IMG/VR virus record: IMGVR_UViG_3300045950_000264
Location: 1-33,949 of that record
Origin: a virus
Length of the DNA: 33,949 nucleotides
Strand: one strand, 5' to 3'
Shown here: piece by piece, positions 1-7,251 of the stretch
Numbering within the stretch: position 1 is the first letter of the stretch
Layout: each line of letters starts with the position of its first letter
Position numbers and translations under genes: made by a program
The notes under the pieces: generated by a model
The model's input: only the letters and a program-made list of their open reading frames with translations
What the model was told of the DNA's origin: nothing
Database searches by the model: none

Positions 1-237
1 GAGTTTCCGAAGGTGAAGAGGAAGCTATGGGGAGGACATTTTTGGGAGCAAGGATATTTTGTGCGTACAGTTGGGGAACAAGTGACTGATGAAGTAATAC
101 GCCGGTATATTGAGAAGCATAGTTTTTGGTACGAAAATAACCTTTGTCTTCCATTATCTATATATTTTCATGCCCCTTTGTGCCGACTAATCGGCATGTG
201 GGTTTCATCTGAACAGCTCCGGTTTGGAGATTTCTAA
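1..237 (+). CDS. tnpA: IS200/IS605-family TnpA transposase, C-terminal part (5' end outside window)
   Basis: The frame is open from the first base and ends with TAA at 235-237. The peptide around WGGHFWEQGYFVRTVG followed by VTDEVIRRYIEKH is the conserved C-terminal block of Y1-type (HUH single-strand) transposases of the IS200/IS605 family. By family knowledge, the tyrosine in RRYIE is likely the catalytic tyrosine on the last conserved helix. The HUH histidines would lie upstream, outside the window. The roughly 35 residues after IEKH are not conserved-looking and run into the terminal hairpins of the element. Family assignment is by motif recognition; full length and integrity cannot be judged. 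Confidence 0.85.
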   Translation, partial: EFPKVKRKLWGGHFWEQGYFVRTVGEQVTDEVIRRYIEKHSFWYENNLCLPLSIYFHAPLCRLIGMWVSSEQLRFGDF

Positions 238-262
238 AGCCCCGACTTTAGTCGGGGTTCTT
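1..262 (+). mobile_element. Right end of an IS200/IS605-type insertion sequence
   Basis: Downstream of the TnpA block are two hairpins expected at an IS200/IS605 right end: TGCCGA-CTAA-TCGGCA at 181-196 and CCCCGACT-TT-AGTCGGGG at 240-257. MuA-like coding sequence resumes directly afterwards, around 262-268 (LEKYARGGSRALDN...). The exact cleavage position cannot be fixed because the left end is outside the window; 262 is an estimate. The element appears to sit inside the phage transposase gene. Confidence 0.7.
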
Positions 263-264
263 TA

Positions 265-1743
265 CTTGAAAAATACGCACGCGGCGGCAGCCGTGCATTA
301 GATAATGTCTTTTACATCCTTCGTCAATACAAAGACCTTGAGCCTTTTGAGTGCATTGTCGGCGACCAGCACAGGTTTGATTTTTGGGTGCATGATCGCG
401 AGATCGACAGGGTATTCAGGATGGAGGGGTATTTCTGGCTCGATCTCCGCACCCGCGCTCCTTACGGCATCAGCATAGCAGACCGCTATAACTCCTACAT
501 GATAGGGCTTTCTATGCGGATGGGCATAAGGCACTGGGGCAAATTTCAGACTGCCTATACCGATAACGGCAAGCCTGAAACATCGAAATATACAAACTCC
601 ATACTCAATGATCTCCGCGCATACGGCATGCAGGAACGGGATATTTCAGAGCTTTACAAGACAAATGATGGATATGCAATTGAAGGAGACGAGGGAGAGG
701 TCATAGATGTTGTCTCCACTTCGCAGGCGTGGCATCGGCATGCGAGACCTTATAATGCAAAGGCTAAGCTTATCGAGCGGTTTTTCCAGACGCTTGAGGG
801 CATTCTTTTATCCCTCGGCGTCCCGGGGCTTGTCAGGGAATTGAAAGGCACATCAGAAGAAAAGGCGCTCTCTGACAAGAGACTGAAGAAACTCAAAGAG
901 GAAAATAAGCTGCTCACTCCCGAAGAATTCACGCTCAAGGTTTTTGAGGCCATAGACATATATCTGCACAGGCGGCATTCAGCACTGAAAAGGTCGCCTC
1001 TGGACGAGACCCTTCATGCAGTGAAAAACGAAGGGTTCACGCCGCGCATGATGATCGAATCCGAGCTTGATTTTGTGCTTATGGCAAGGGATACGAGGTC
1101 TGTAAACAGAGGCAGGATACAGATCAACAATGAGCTTTACGAAGGCATAAACCTTGATCACGGACTATGGGATATAAAGGACGGCACAAGGGTGGAGGTA
1201 AGGTTCGACATATATGAAGACAATGTAATCGCAATCAGGCCTGACGGCGCTGCCGTGCAGCTCCGCAGAGTGCCTGAATCATCCATGAAAGATAAAAATC
1301 TCACATCAGAGCTCATGCAATGGAAGCGAGAGATGATAGCCAAGGTCAAAGAGCAATACAAAAAGCTCGCCGCGCCGATACCCGGCATCATCGAATACAG
1401 CGCTCACACAAAAGCGGCGCTGAATCTCAAGAAGGCGGCAAAGAAGGCCGAGCCTAAGATGACAGATCAGGAATACAGGGAAAGCGTTGACAGGATCGTA
1501 GCAGAATCGTCGCAGCCGGTAAGGCCAAAGCCGATGATGCTCAAGAGGCCTGTATTTACAGCAGAGCACGATTACTACAAGTGGTGTGTCAAGAATCAGC
1601 TTAACGGCTATGCCCTGCCTGAGCAGGACATTAAATTCATGGGCGCTTATGAGGCAAAGATGGAAGAATCAGAGCGGATCCACTGGGAAGAATTCAGGAA
1701 GTTCTATCACTTAGATACAAAGGCAGTGAATGAAAGGAGGTGA
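265..1743 (+). pseudogene. MuA-like DDE transposase, N-terminal part cut off by the IS insertion
   Basis: This is the phage DDE recombinase that carries out integration and replicative transposition. The frame is open from just after the IS hairpin (238) to TGA at 1741-1743, and the first in-frame start codon is GTG at 388. Catalytic-core landmarks are visible: first Asp in VGDQHRFDFWV, second Asp in YTDNGK, and Glu in AKLIERFFQTLEG, followed by a Mu-type C-terminal beta-barrel and a basic tail. Intact MuA-type proteins are roughly 600-700 residues; about 490 remain here. The end-binding N-terminal domains would lie on the far side of the IS. An internal start at 388 would begin after the first catalytic Asp region, so the product would not work as a complete transposase. 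Confidence 0.85.
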
Positions 1744-1798
1744 GAAATAAGTCGTATTGGCCGCATAAGAACCATATTCAAACAAAGGAGGATACGGA

Positions 1799-2677
1799 AT
1801 GAAGCTTAAAAAACTGATGGATGAAAATGGACTCATCAACGCCAGAGTCGCCAAACTCACAGGCTATGATGAGTCCACGATCAGCCTCTTGGTCAGAGGC
1901 AAATACAACGGCGATACCGCCAAGCTCGAAGCGGACATCATCTCAAAAATAGCAGAACACGGCTACAAAATGCAAGACGGCAGCAGGCTCACAGTCAGGC
2001 CTGATATTTTCATCATGACTGAAAATGTTAAACGGCTGAACTCTCTCTGCGATGAGCTCATAGACCCTGCCGGAGACCTCACATCGTCATTCGGCATCAT
2101 TATCGGCAGGGCAGGCAGGGGCAAGTCAAAGGCGTCTCTGCATTACGCTGTCAATAATCCCAACGCAGTATATGCGATATATATTGACGGGATGACATTG
2201 CCGAGCGTGGCAAGGAAGATCGCATACGAATTTTCAGGGTTAAAGCCTCATACATTTGAGGGGTGTCTTGAAATAATCGGCAAGGAGACAGCATCTCGCA
2301 GGCGGCTCGTGATCATTGACGAGGCAGACAAGATGCCGAAGAAGAGCATAGAGATGCTCAGGGGCATCAACGAGCAATGCAGATGTCCGATAGTCCTTGT
2401 GGGCGAGGAAACGCTTACAAATACTGTAAGTCAGGAGAGACGGCTTAAAAGCAGAGTCAGGCAGACGGTAATTTTCGATGAAGTTACAGTGCCTGATGTC
2501 TCGGCTTTTTACCGCATGGCAGTGAAGCTTGAGCTTGACGCCGAGTGCGCAAGGGCATTATGGAAACGCACGGAAGGCGATTTCAGGATAGTCGTTCGGG
2601 ATGCGCTTTCAATCATAAGAGTCATGAACGCAAGCAAACTGCAAACTCTGACGATGGATGTGGTAAAGGCGCTATGA
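1799..2677 (+). CDS. MuB-like AAA+ ATPase (transposition target-selection protein)
   Basis: The 292-residue protein has an N-terminal helix-turn-helix (about residues 8-40, VAKLTGYDESTISLLVRG) joined to an AAA+ ATPase. Walker A is GRAGRGKS (103-110) and Walker B is LVIIDEAD (170-177). This is the architecture of Mu B, which binds target DNA, activates the transposase and gives target immunity. It directly follows the transposase, as in Mu, with AAAGGAGG about 8 bases before the ATG. Its stop overlaps the next start (ATGA at 2674-2677), so it is probably translationally coupled. Family assignment is from motifs and gene order. Confidence 0.9.
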   Translation: MKLKKLMDENGLINARVAKLTGYDESTISLLVRGKYNGDTAKLEADIISKIAEHGYKMQDGSRLTVRPDIFIMTENVKRLNSLCDELIDPAGDLTSSFGIIIGRAGRGKSKASLHYAVNNPNAVYAIYIDGMTLPSVARKIAYEFSGLKPHTFEGCLEIIGKETASRRRLVIIDEADKMPKKSIEMLRGINEQCRCPIVLVGEETLTNTVSQERRLKSRVRQTVIFDEVTVPDVSAFYRMAVKLELDAECARALWKRTEGDFRIVVRDALSIIRVMNASKLQTLTMDVVKAL

Positions 2678-3135
2678 GAAGAAATAAGGGAGCGGCACAG
2701 GCGATCAGGGAGTATTTCAGGAAAAAAAGCAGATGTGGCCTTTCTGAACTAAGAGCCGACATGCCGTATGACAACGCTGCAATTCGCGATGCCCTGAAGG
2801 ACTTCCTGAAGCGAGGAGAGATACGGAAGCTTGAGTCAACAGTCCCCTCGTATGAGTATGTCGGCAGGAAAGAGGCAATAATAAAGGCCGATAGGGTCTG
2901 GAGGGCAATGCGGTATCTGCCGGTCTTCAGCGCCTCCGAGATCGCGATGCTTGCAAAGGTTAAGACAGAGTATGTATCCGACATCATCAAGCGATACAGG
3001 AAGGCCGGATACATCTCAAAGGCAGGGCAGAGAAAGAGGAAACACAGAGGCGGGATTGATATGCTTTACACCCTGCTGAATAGAGAGCTGCGTGAGCGAC
3101 CTATTTTGTCTTCACGGAGGCAGGGCAATGAGTAA
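2674..3135 (+). CDS. Winged-helix DNA-binding protein, phage early region
   Basis: I place the start at ATG 2674, overlapping the MuB-like stop, rather than at the further upstream in-frame ATG (2545) that lies inside MuB. The 153-residue basic protein seems to contain two helical DNA-binding modules: residues about 8-60 (IREYFRKKSRCGLSELRADM, then AAIRDALKDFLKRGEIRKLE, ending in a wing-like YEYVG) and about 70-125 (FSASEIAMLAKVKTEYVSDIIKRYRKAGYI). I do not recognise a named family. Its position between MuB and GemA suggests an early regulatory or replication-accessory role, which is inference. Confidence 0.75.
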   Translation: MRRNKGAAQAIREYFRKKSRCGLSELRADMPYDNAAIRDALKDFLKRGEIRKLESTVPSYEYVGRKEAIIKADRVWRAMRYLPVFSASEIAMLAKVKTEYVSDIIKRYRKAGYISKAGQRKRKHRGGIDMLYTLLNRELRERPILSSRRQGNE

Positions 3136-3721
3136 AGTCATACAAGGACCGTGGCCGAACAGCGGTAATGCAGTGACAAAGGCCGAGGCAAGCCGCAAGA
3201 CTCGCCCTGCCCTTGTTAAGCGGCCCGACTTCCCGCATCGCAAGGCGATGCTTGCAAAAATACATGTCGCAAAAAAAGACCTGATGGTCTGCACTGCCTG
3301 TCCGTGGCTCTCGTATTCATATATAGAGCCGTGGGGATGCCCGCAGTGCGGCTCAAAAACAAGGCGACAGATTACGGAGCTTGATTACAGGGCATTTCTA
3401 AGGAGACTGACGAATAAGACGAGCTGCGCTGATATGAACAAGTTTGAGCTTGAGTCTGTGCTTTTTTCCCTGCGCTCTGCCGGATTTATAGACACTAAAC
3501 GGACGCACATAAGCAGGGCAGGCAACTACAACAAAAAAGGCATGGCAGCAAAGGCAGAGGAAAAGGCAAGGCTCGTGCTCGGCAGGCATTGGGAGGCAAG
3601 GCTCAACGGATGGATCAAAAAAGGATTCGGCGTGGACAGCGTTTATTTTCTCACGCCGAAACAACTAAGAGCGGTATTCGGATTCCTGCATAAAGTAAAG
3701 CAGGAGACCGAGCCGTTTTAA
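3128..3721 (+). CDS. GemA/Mu gp16-like protein (DUF1018) with inserted zinc finger
   Basis: The start chosen is ATG 3128 (MSKVIQGPW), which overlaps the previous gene's end; the upstream in-frame codon at 3092 is less likely. Family features are the RKAMLAKIHVAKKDL block followed by LDYRAFLRRLTNKTS and ELESVLFSLRSAGF, as in GemA proteins of Mu-like phages, which modulate host gene expression and DNA gyrase. Unusually, about 35 residues separate the two halves. They contain Cys55-x2-Cys58 and Cys71-x2-Cys74 (CTAC...CPQC), a four-cysteine zinc-ribbon pattern. Typical family members have a short GLDDETYR-like link there. The C-terminal part (YFLTPKQLRAVFGFL) resembles the usual GemA tail. Confidence 0.8.
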   Translation: MSKVIQGPWPNSGNAVTKAEASRKTRPALVKRPDFPHRKAMLAKIHVAKKDLMVCTACPWLSYSYIEPWGCPQCGSKTRRQITELDYRAFLRRLTNKTSCADMNKFELESVLFSLRSAGFIDTKRTHISRAGNYNKKGMAAKAEEKARLVLGRHWEARLNGWIKKGFGVDSVYFLTPKQLRAVFGFLHKVKQETEPF

Positions 3722-4018
3722 AAGACATCCTATAAAGGTGTCAAGTGCAGAAAAAGGGTAATGGTTAGATATGGGTTGGGCAGAAAAAAATCGATTGTAG
3801 GGCTTCCTACGAAGTCGATTTTCGACAGTGCACCCAAAATCTTTGAATTCAGTTGTCAAAGAACGATCTTTGAAAATTTAATTTGAGACAAAGACCCTTG
3901 CAGGGTTATAGGTTTCTCCTGATTTAAGCAGGCTAAGAGAAATCTGGAGAAGCTTTTTACCCACGCATATGACTTCTTTGCCCATATCTATGGGTGAAGA
4001 TTATACCAGGAGGAAGCG
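3722..4018. other. Non-coding gap between early and middle genes, rich in hairpins
   Basis: No convincing gene lies here. Inverted repeats visible are a two-part stem at 3788-3821 (listed separately), CAAAGA-ACGA-TCTTTG at about 3857-3872, ACCCT-TGC-AGGGT at about 3893-3905, and CCCATA-TC-TATGGG at about 3981-3994. The last lies just before the ribosome site AGGAGG of the next gene. The stretch probably holds the end of the transposition operon and the start of the next transcript. I could not settle on a promoter. A 41-codon frame starting ATGGTTAGA near 3761 has no further support. Confidence 0.5.
3788..3822 (+). terminator. Candidate terminator after the transposition operon
   Basis: Outer stem AAATCGA (3788-3794) pairs with TCGATTT (3815-3821) and inner stem GTAGG (3797-3801) pairs with CCTAC (3806-3810) around a GCTT loop, with a short T run at the 3' edge. 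It lies 67 bases after the GemA-like stop codon. The T run partly overlaps the stem, so it could equally be an attenuator or a processing hairpin. Confidence 0.4.
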
Positions 4019-4306
4019 ATGAAAAAGGTTATCAGGGCAATATGCTATATCGCAGTGATGATACTGCTGATGCTTATTGGCTACAGCATAGGCAATTCAG
4101 ATAAGTGCGGAGACTGGTATCAGTTTGGCATTGAGGATGTAAAAAAAGAGATGAAGATTGCCGTGCAAGAAGGCAGGCCGTTTATTTTTGGAGATATTAA
4201 ATTTATACCTCGCAAAGACGGCGCAGTCAATGCAGCCATTGCAGGCATCGGAGATCAGGGAAGGAGGCTCGTATGGGCAGAAGATCAGGCAGAAAGAAAA
4301 CACTGA
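4019..4306 (+). CDS. Small single-pass membrane protein, unknown function
   Basis: The 95-residue protein has a strong ribosome site (AGGAGG, about 7 bases before ATG). Residues about 6-25 (RAICYIAVMILLMLIGYSIG) form one transmembrane segment after a short basic start, so the N-terminus is probably cytoplasmic (or it is an uncleaved signal anchor). The remainder is a soluble domain with FGIEDVKKEMKIAVQEGRPFIFGDIKFIP. No family recognised. It is first in a run of small genes that reaches 6001. Confidence 0.7.
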   Translation: MKKVIRAICYIAVMILLMLIGYSIGNSDKCGDWYQFGIEDVKKEMKIAVQEGRPFIFGDIKFIPRKDGAVNAAIAGIGDQGRRLVWAEDQAERKH

Positions 4307-4407
4307 GAGTTAAAAAGATGCATCTAAATGGCACAGGCACAGACAAATTTCTGGCCGAGACCTTAAGGGGCATAAATAAAGCAAGAAAGGAGGATCAAAA
4401 GCGATGA
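4273..4407 (+). CDS. Very small basic protein (44 aa), unknown function
   Basis: ATG 4273 to TGA 4405-4407 encodes 44 residues beginning MGRRSGRKKTLRVKK, strongly basic. The start overlaps the previous gene's 3' end and the stop overlaps the next start (GATGA at 4403-4407), as with most neighbouring genes. A ribosome-site-like GGGAAGGAGG precedes it at about 4258-4267. Coupling at both ends and the good ribosome site are the reasons to call it real; no homology is recognised. The basic N-terminus could bind nucleic acid. Confidence 0.55.
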   Translation: MGRRSGRKKTLRVKKMHLNGTGTDKFLAETLRGINKARKEDQKR

Positions 4408-4721
4408 CGACAATGGCGGCAAAATTAAAAAGCAAAGGCGCGGAGGTGATCAGAAATCTCACGCCTGAGATCAAGACGATCAAAGAGATCGCAAAAGAAC
4501 AGGGAGGACATCCAATAAAGGCTTCGATGGCAAGCCTTTACGCTCCTATCCGTGAGCTCATGATCGGCGAGGCATATGCGGCAGCGGAGATGAAAAATAT
4601 CCTCGAGATATGCGTCAACGAAGCAGACAAGGAACTGAAAGAGATCAAACGCAAAGAGCGAAAGACATTTCAGGAGATGAAAAAGAGGGCAAAAGATCTG
4701 CCCGGAAAGGAGGGAAAATAA
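4404..4721 (+). CDS. Helical phage protein, unknown function
   Basis: The 105-residue protein is coupled to the 44-aa gene by an ATGA overlap, with AAAGGAGG about 11 bases upstream (inside the previous gene). It is predominantly helical and charged: IKTIKEIAKEQGG, then a lysine/glutamate-rich C-terminal helix (ADKELKEIKRKERKTFQEMKKRAKDL) that looks like a coiled coil. Nothing catalytic is visible and no family is recognised. Its position among early or middle genes suggests a regulatory or DNA-metabolism accessory. Confidence 0.7.
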   Translation: MTTMAAKLKSKGAEVIRNLTPEIKTIKEIAKEQGGHPIKASMASLYAPIRELMIGEAYAAAEMKNILEICVNEADKELKEIKRKERKTFQEMKKRAKDLPGKEGK

Positions 4722-4723
4722 TC

Positions 4724-5179
4724 ATGGGGACAGCGACGATGCACGACGAAGTGATTATCAAAAAAGGCAGAGAGACCTCTTCGCTGAATAGTCCCAAGCT
4801 CGCAAAGATCATCATGGCGGCGCAGAGGCTTAACATCGAGATGAAGGCTCTGGAGCCTGCGCTCAAAGAATATAAGGAGCAGATAGCTCTTGCGGCAAGG
4901 GACCACATTGACGCATCCGGCACGCTCACATTCATAGTGGACGGCGTTTACTGCCGGGTTACATTCGGCTATGAGTGCGTGATACCGGAAGAGAAAGTCT
5001 CTGAGGTAAAGAGTATCCTCGGCAACAGGTTTGAAGACTTGGTAAAGGTAAAGACCGTTTATAACGGCACAACGAAGCTTATAGACATGGCTGCTGACGG
5101 CGACAGAGGCAAGGCTCTGGCTGCATGTCTGACAGTCAAGGAGAAAACGCCAAGCATAAGATTTGAGGAGGCGGCATGA
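4724..5179 (+). CDS. Phage early/middle protein, unknown function
   Basis: I start at ATG 4724, two bases after the preceding gene with GGAAAGGAGGG just upstream, rather than at the in-frame 4610 that lies inside that gene. The protein has 151 residues. Residues about 22-62 form a long helix (SPKLAKIIMAAQRLNIEMKA... then PALKEYKEQIALAAR). After it comes a probable small beta domain (TLTFIVDGVYCRVTFGYECVIPEEK) and a further helical segment. I do not recognise the family. Confidence 0.7.
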   Translation: MGTATMHDEVIIKKGRETSSLNSPKLAKIIMAAQRLNIEMKALEPALKEYKEQIALAARDHIDASGTLTFIVDGVYCRVTFGYECVIPEEKVSEVKSILGNRFEDLVKVKTVYNGTTKLIDMAADGDRGKALAACLTVKEKTPSIRFEEAA

Positions 5180-5190
5180 GGCTATGAAGG

Positions 5191-5544
5191 ATGCAACAGG
5201 CGACTCTTAATTTTGATCTGACAAATGAGGAAGCTGCTGTACTGGGGATCATAGAGAAGCACAGAGGCAAAGGGAGCGCTATTTTGGGAAAGGCTATAGG
5301 AAGCATCACCGGCATAGAATACGACCGTCTGCGGGCTGTGATCTCGCATTTAGTCAATGATCACGGCTATCTGATTGCAAGCAATTCAAAAGGCTATTAT
5401 GTGCCGGTAACAGCCGATGAGATTTCAGAGGCCACAAGAAGCCTACGACACAGAGCAATTATGATATTGGTGAGAGCCTCACGGCTTCAAAAGATAAGCC
5501 TTGAAGAGATATTTCATCAGGCAAGAATGGAGTTCGGAGAATGA
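5191..5544 (+). CDS. Predicted winged-helix regulator, phage early/middle region
   Basis: ATG 5191 is preceded at short distance by GAAGG. The 117-residue protein has AAVLGIIEKHRGKGSAILGKAIGSITGIEYDRLRAVISHLVNDHGYLIASNSKGYYVPV. This is a helix-turn-helix pattern followed by a beta wing, as in proteins that decide whether a transcript or DNA site is bound. It lies directly upstream of the late-gene region, where Mu keeps Mor and C, but I see no Mor/C family signature. A role as late activator is only a possibility. The stop overlaps the next start. Confidence 0.65.
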   Translation: MQQATLNFDLTNEEAAVLGIIEKHRGKGSAILGKAIGSITGIEYDRLRAVISHLVNDHGYLIASNSKGYYVPVTADEISEATRSLRHRAIMILVRASRLQKISLEEIFHQARMEFGE

Positions 5545-5744
5545 GGAGATTTTTATTGCGAGTCGGCAAATACTTTGAGACCGTCATCACATACGGTGGT
5601 GATAAGCCGGTTATCAGGATTAATAACGAGCCTCTCTGCTGTAAGCATGTAAAAAAGATGCATTGCTGCACTGGGCCTGAATTAGGCATTGTCAGGCTCA
5701 ATATAAACTATTGTTTTGTTTGCGGGAAGAAATTGGAGCGATGA
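5541..5744 (+). CDS. Small cysteine-rich protein (67 aa)
   Basis: The start overlaps the preceding stop (ATGA). The 67 residues include CC near 33-34, CC near 42-43 and a terminal CxxC (CFVCGKK). The overall pattern CCKH...HCCTG...CFVC is compatible with binding one or two zinc ions. No family recognised. The stop overlaps the ATG of the next gene. Confidence 0.6.
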   Translation: MRRFLLRVGKYFETVITYGGDKPVIRINNEPLCCKHVKKMHCCTGPELGIVRLNINYCFVCGKKLER

Positions 5745-6001
5745 ATAATCTCGGCGGCATAAGGCAGATGGAGCTTTTTGAGATCGAAGAGATCAGGAAT
5801 GAGCTCAAAAGGGGGCCTGAGTTTTACACAATTGCCGAAGCCGCCGATATGCTGAAAGTTCACTACATCACCGTTTACCGCCTTGTGAATGTCGGCGACA
5901 TCGCAGCCTCGATGGTGGCCGGATGTTGGAGGATACCTTCGATTGCGCTCAGAGATTATCTTGAAAAAAGACATCCGTTTAATATGCCGGATGACGATTA
6001 A
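5741..6001 (+). CDS. Excisionase/MerR-type helix-turn-helix protein
   Basis: ATG 5741 overlaps the previous stop; the in-frame 5711 start would lie inside that gene. Residues about 29-75 (YTIAEAADMLKVHYITVYRLVNVGDIAAS, then RIPSIALRDYLEKR) match the helix-turn-helix_17/excisionase pattern: a 'tiaEaAemL.vs..TvyrlI..G.i.a....g.wrI....l..yl' domain. Such proteins bind short DNA sites as regulators or as recombination directionality factors. Being the last gene before the promoter at 6015, it is a candidate for the factor acting on the late promoters; that is inference. Confidence 0.8.
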   Translation: MNNLGGIRQMELFEIEEIRNELKRGPEFYTIAEAADMLKVHYITVYRLVNVGDIAASMVAGCWRIPSIALRDYLEKRHPFNMPDDD

Positions 6002-6014
6002 AATCCTTCCTCTG

Positions 6015-6070
6015 TTTTAGCACATTTTACAGTCATCAGTAGCATCATCTGATACCCTCTGAGGTAAAAG
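6015..6070 (+). promoter_or_regulatory. Candidate late promoter for the lysis operon (Plys analogue)
   Basis: TTTTAGCACATTTTACA (6015-6031), then 18 bases, then TGATAC (6050-6055), then 8 bases, then GTAAAAG (6064-6070). The same arrangement, including both spacings, occurs at 12747-12802. TTTACA and TGATAC read as weak -35 and -10 boxes 18 bases apart. The conserved TTTTAGCA part upstream would be a site for an activator. In Mu, C-activated late promoters sit before the lysis gene and before gene I, the same two places as here. Confidence 0.6.
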
Positions 6071-6090
6071 CATCAAAGGAGGGCATTCAG

Positions 6091-6396
6091 ATGAAGCTTT
6101 TAGAGAAACTTTCCGAAATTAAATCCACAGTTAAAAGGGTGCTGCCTGACAGCATAATCTTCATAGCGCTTGTAATTGCGCTGTTGACAGGCTTTTACAA
6201 ATTTCTGCCGAATCCATTGCAGGTACTGATATCAAAGATAATCCTCGTGAGCGCCGGATTTATGCATGCGCACATCACCCGGAAGATCGCATTCCCATCT
6301 GTGAACTGGGATAGCTCAAGAGACGACAAGATGAAAAAGCTGCTCGTGATCGCTCTGTATGTGATCTTCATTTACGCTTACGCACAGGGAGGGTAA
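6091..6396 (+). CDS. Putative phage holin
   Basis: The 101-residue protein has three hydrophobic stretches: about 21-38 (IIFIALVIALLTGFYKFL), about 44-60 (VLISKIILVSAGFMHAH) and about 84-98 (LLVIALYVIFIYAYA), with charged linkers including ITRKIAFPSVNW. Size, topology and position immediately before an endolysin fit a holin that opens the inner membrane at the end of the lytic cycle. A strong AAAGGAGG precedes the start. It is the first gene after the candidate late promoter. Confidence 0.75.
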   Translation: MKLLEKLSEIKSTVKRVLPDSIIFIALVIALLTGFYKFLPNPLQVLISKIILVSAGFMHAHITRKIAFPSVNWDSSRDDKMKKLLVIALYVIFIYAYAQGG

Positions 6397-6406
6397 AAAG
6401 ACAGTT

Positions 6407-7033
6407 ATGAGTTGTGAGTTAAGAGTTAAGAGTTTAAGAATAATTATTCTGGCTGTTGCTCTGCTGCTCTGCTACACTGATGCGCTTGCACTACAGCGCT
6501 GCAAGCAATATGCCCATGATGTTAAGCGATTTCACAACTGGTATTTCGGCATAGACTTCCCTTCTGAATACTCGGTCGCTCAGCTTCACAAAGAAAGCCT
6601 TTGCAGGAATCACATCTTGAGCTCAGACGGCATAGGCTCAGAGGGGCCTGCACAGATCACCTTCAGGGTGTGGAAAAGGCAACTCGAAGACGAAGGCATT
6701 CATGAGATCAAGACGATTTCGAATCACCTAAGAGCGCAGGCATATATCAATCGCGTCAGCTATGACAATGCAGCCTGCAAAAAGCTCTGGGTGATGTATC
6801 AGATATACAACGGCGGGACTCTTGTGAATGCTGAAATCGCAAGGGCAGGCGTATGCGACTGGTCTAAGGCTTATAGAACTTGCAAAAGAAAAGATATTGT
6901 TTTCGGCAGCGGGCAGAGGCGCAATGCCTGCGATATTAACTACGAGTATTCAAAGAAGATATATGAGATTGCAGAAGGCTACTATCGGGGACAGTCCCCT
7001 AAAGAGAAGCGGGGAGGCTATGAATACTGGTAG
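6407..7033 (+). CDS. Endolysin, lytic transglycosylase (SLT-like), secreted
   Basis: The 208-residue protein starts with an export signal (RVKSLRIIILAVALLLCYTDALA, cleavage likely after ALA at about residue 29). The catalytic-domain motif is KESLCRN with the presumptive glutamate at 63, then SSDGIGSEGPAQITFRVW (80-84 GPAQI), and IYNGG further on. These match the ES..GxxGxxQi..aW...YNaG pattern of soluble lytic transglycosylases, which cleave peptidoglycan between MurNAc and GlcNAc. It sits directly after the holin. Four later cysteines may form disulfides in the periplasm. Confidence 0.8.
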   Translation: MSCELRVKSLRIIILAVALLLCYTDALALQRCKQYAHDVKRFHNWYFGIDFPSEYSVAQLHKESLCRNHILSSDGIGSEGPAQITFRVWKRQLEDEGIHEIKTISNHLRAQAYINRVSYDNAACKKLWVMYQIYNGGTLVNAEIARAGVCDWSKAYRTCKRKDIVFGSGQRRNACDINYEYSKKIYEIAEGYYRGQSPKEKRGGYEYW

Positions 7034-7187
7034 CCGTATCACATGGGCAGAGTTTGTTGAATGCAGTAAAAAGCACTCATGCCCTAACTGTGAGATAGGA
7101 GAGCCTGAGAAATGTTGGAATGAGTGTATGGAGTGCTTTGCAGCTTATGTGGAGTGGACTGTAAAGACAGTAATGCGTAATGCGTGA
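7020..7187 (+). CDS. Small cysteine-rich protein (55 aa) in the lysis operon
   Basis: ATG 7020 lies inside the endolysin 3' end, with GGGGAGG 5 bases upstream. The product is MNTGSRITWAEFVECSKKH..., with six cysteines in CSKKHSCPNCEIG, then CWNECMEC. Two CxxC/CxxxC-type pairs suggest a small metal-binding fold. No family recognised. Confidence 0.5.
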   Translation: MNTGSRITWAEFVECSKKHSCPNCEIGEPEKCWNECMECFAAYVEWTVKTVMRNA

Positions 7188-7205
7188 AGCGTGAAGCGTC
7201 AGTAG

Positions 7206-7224
7206 GACAGGCGTCTCGCCTGTC
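7206..7224. repeat. Perfect 8-bp hairpin GACAGGCG-TCT-CGCCTGTC
   Basis: This inverted repeat lies between two lysis genes and lacks a following T run, so it is more like a dispersed palindromic repeat unit than a terminator. Similar GACAGGC/GCCTGTC palindromes are common in intergenic DNA of some bacterial genomes. Confidence 0.5.
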
Positions 7225-7251
7225 AGAGTTGAGAAGGAAGGGTGAATAGAG

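Noticed and set aside
750-1569. Minus-strand open frames inside the transposase (and similar long antisense frames in many genes here)
   Set aside because: They mirror well-supported plus-strand genes and lack ribosome sites or family patterns.
3761-3886. 41-codon frame starting ATGGTTAGA in the gap after GemA
   Set aside because: It runs through the strong hairpin at 3788-3821 and has no recognisable product; could be a leader peptide but unsupported.
7206-7224. GACAGGCG/CGCCTGTC hairpin as a terminator for the endolysin
   Set aside because: No T run follows and lysis genes continue at once on the same strand; noted only as a palindromic repeat.
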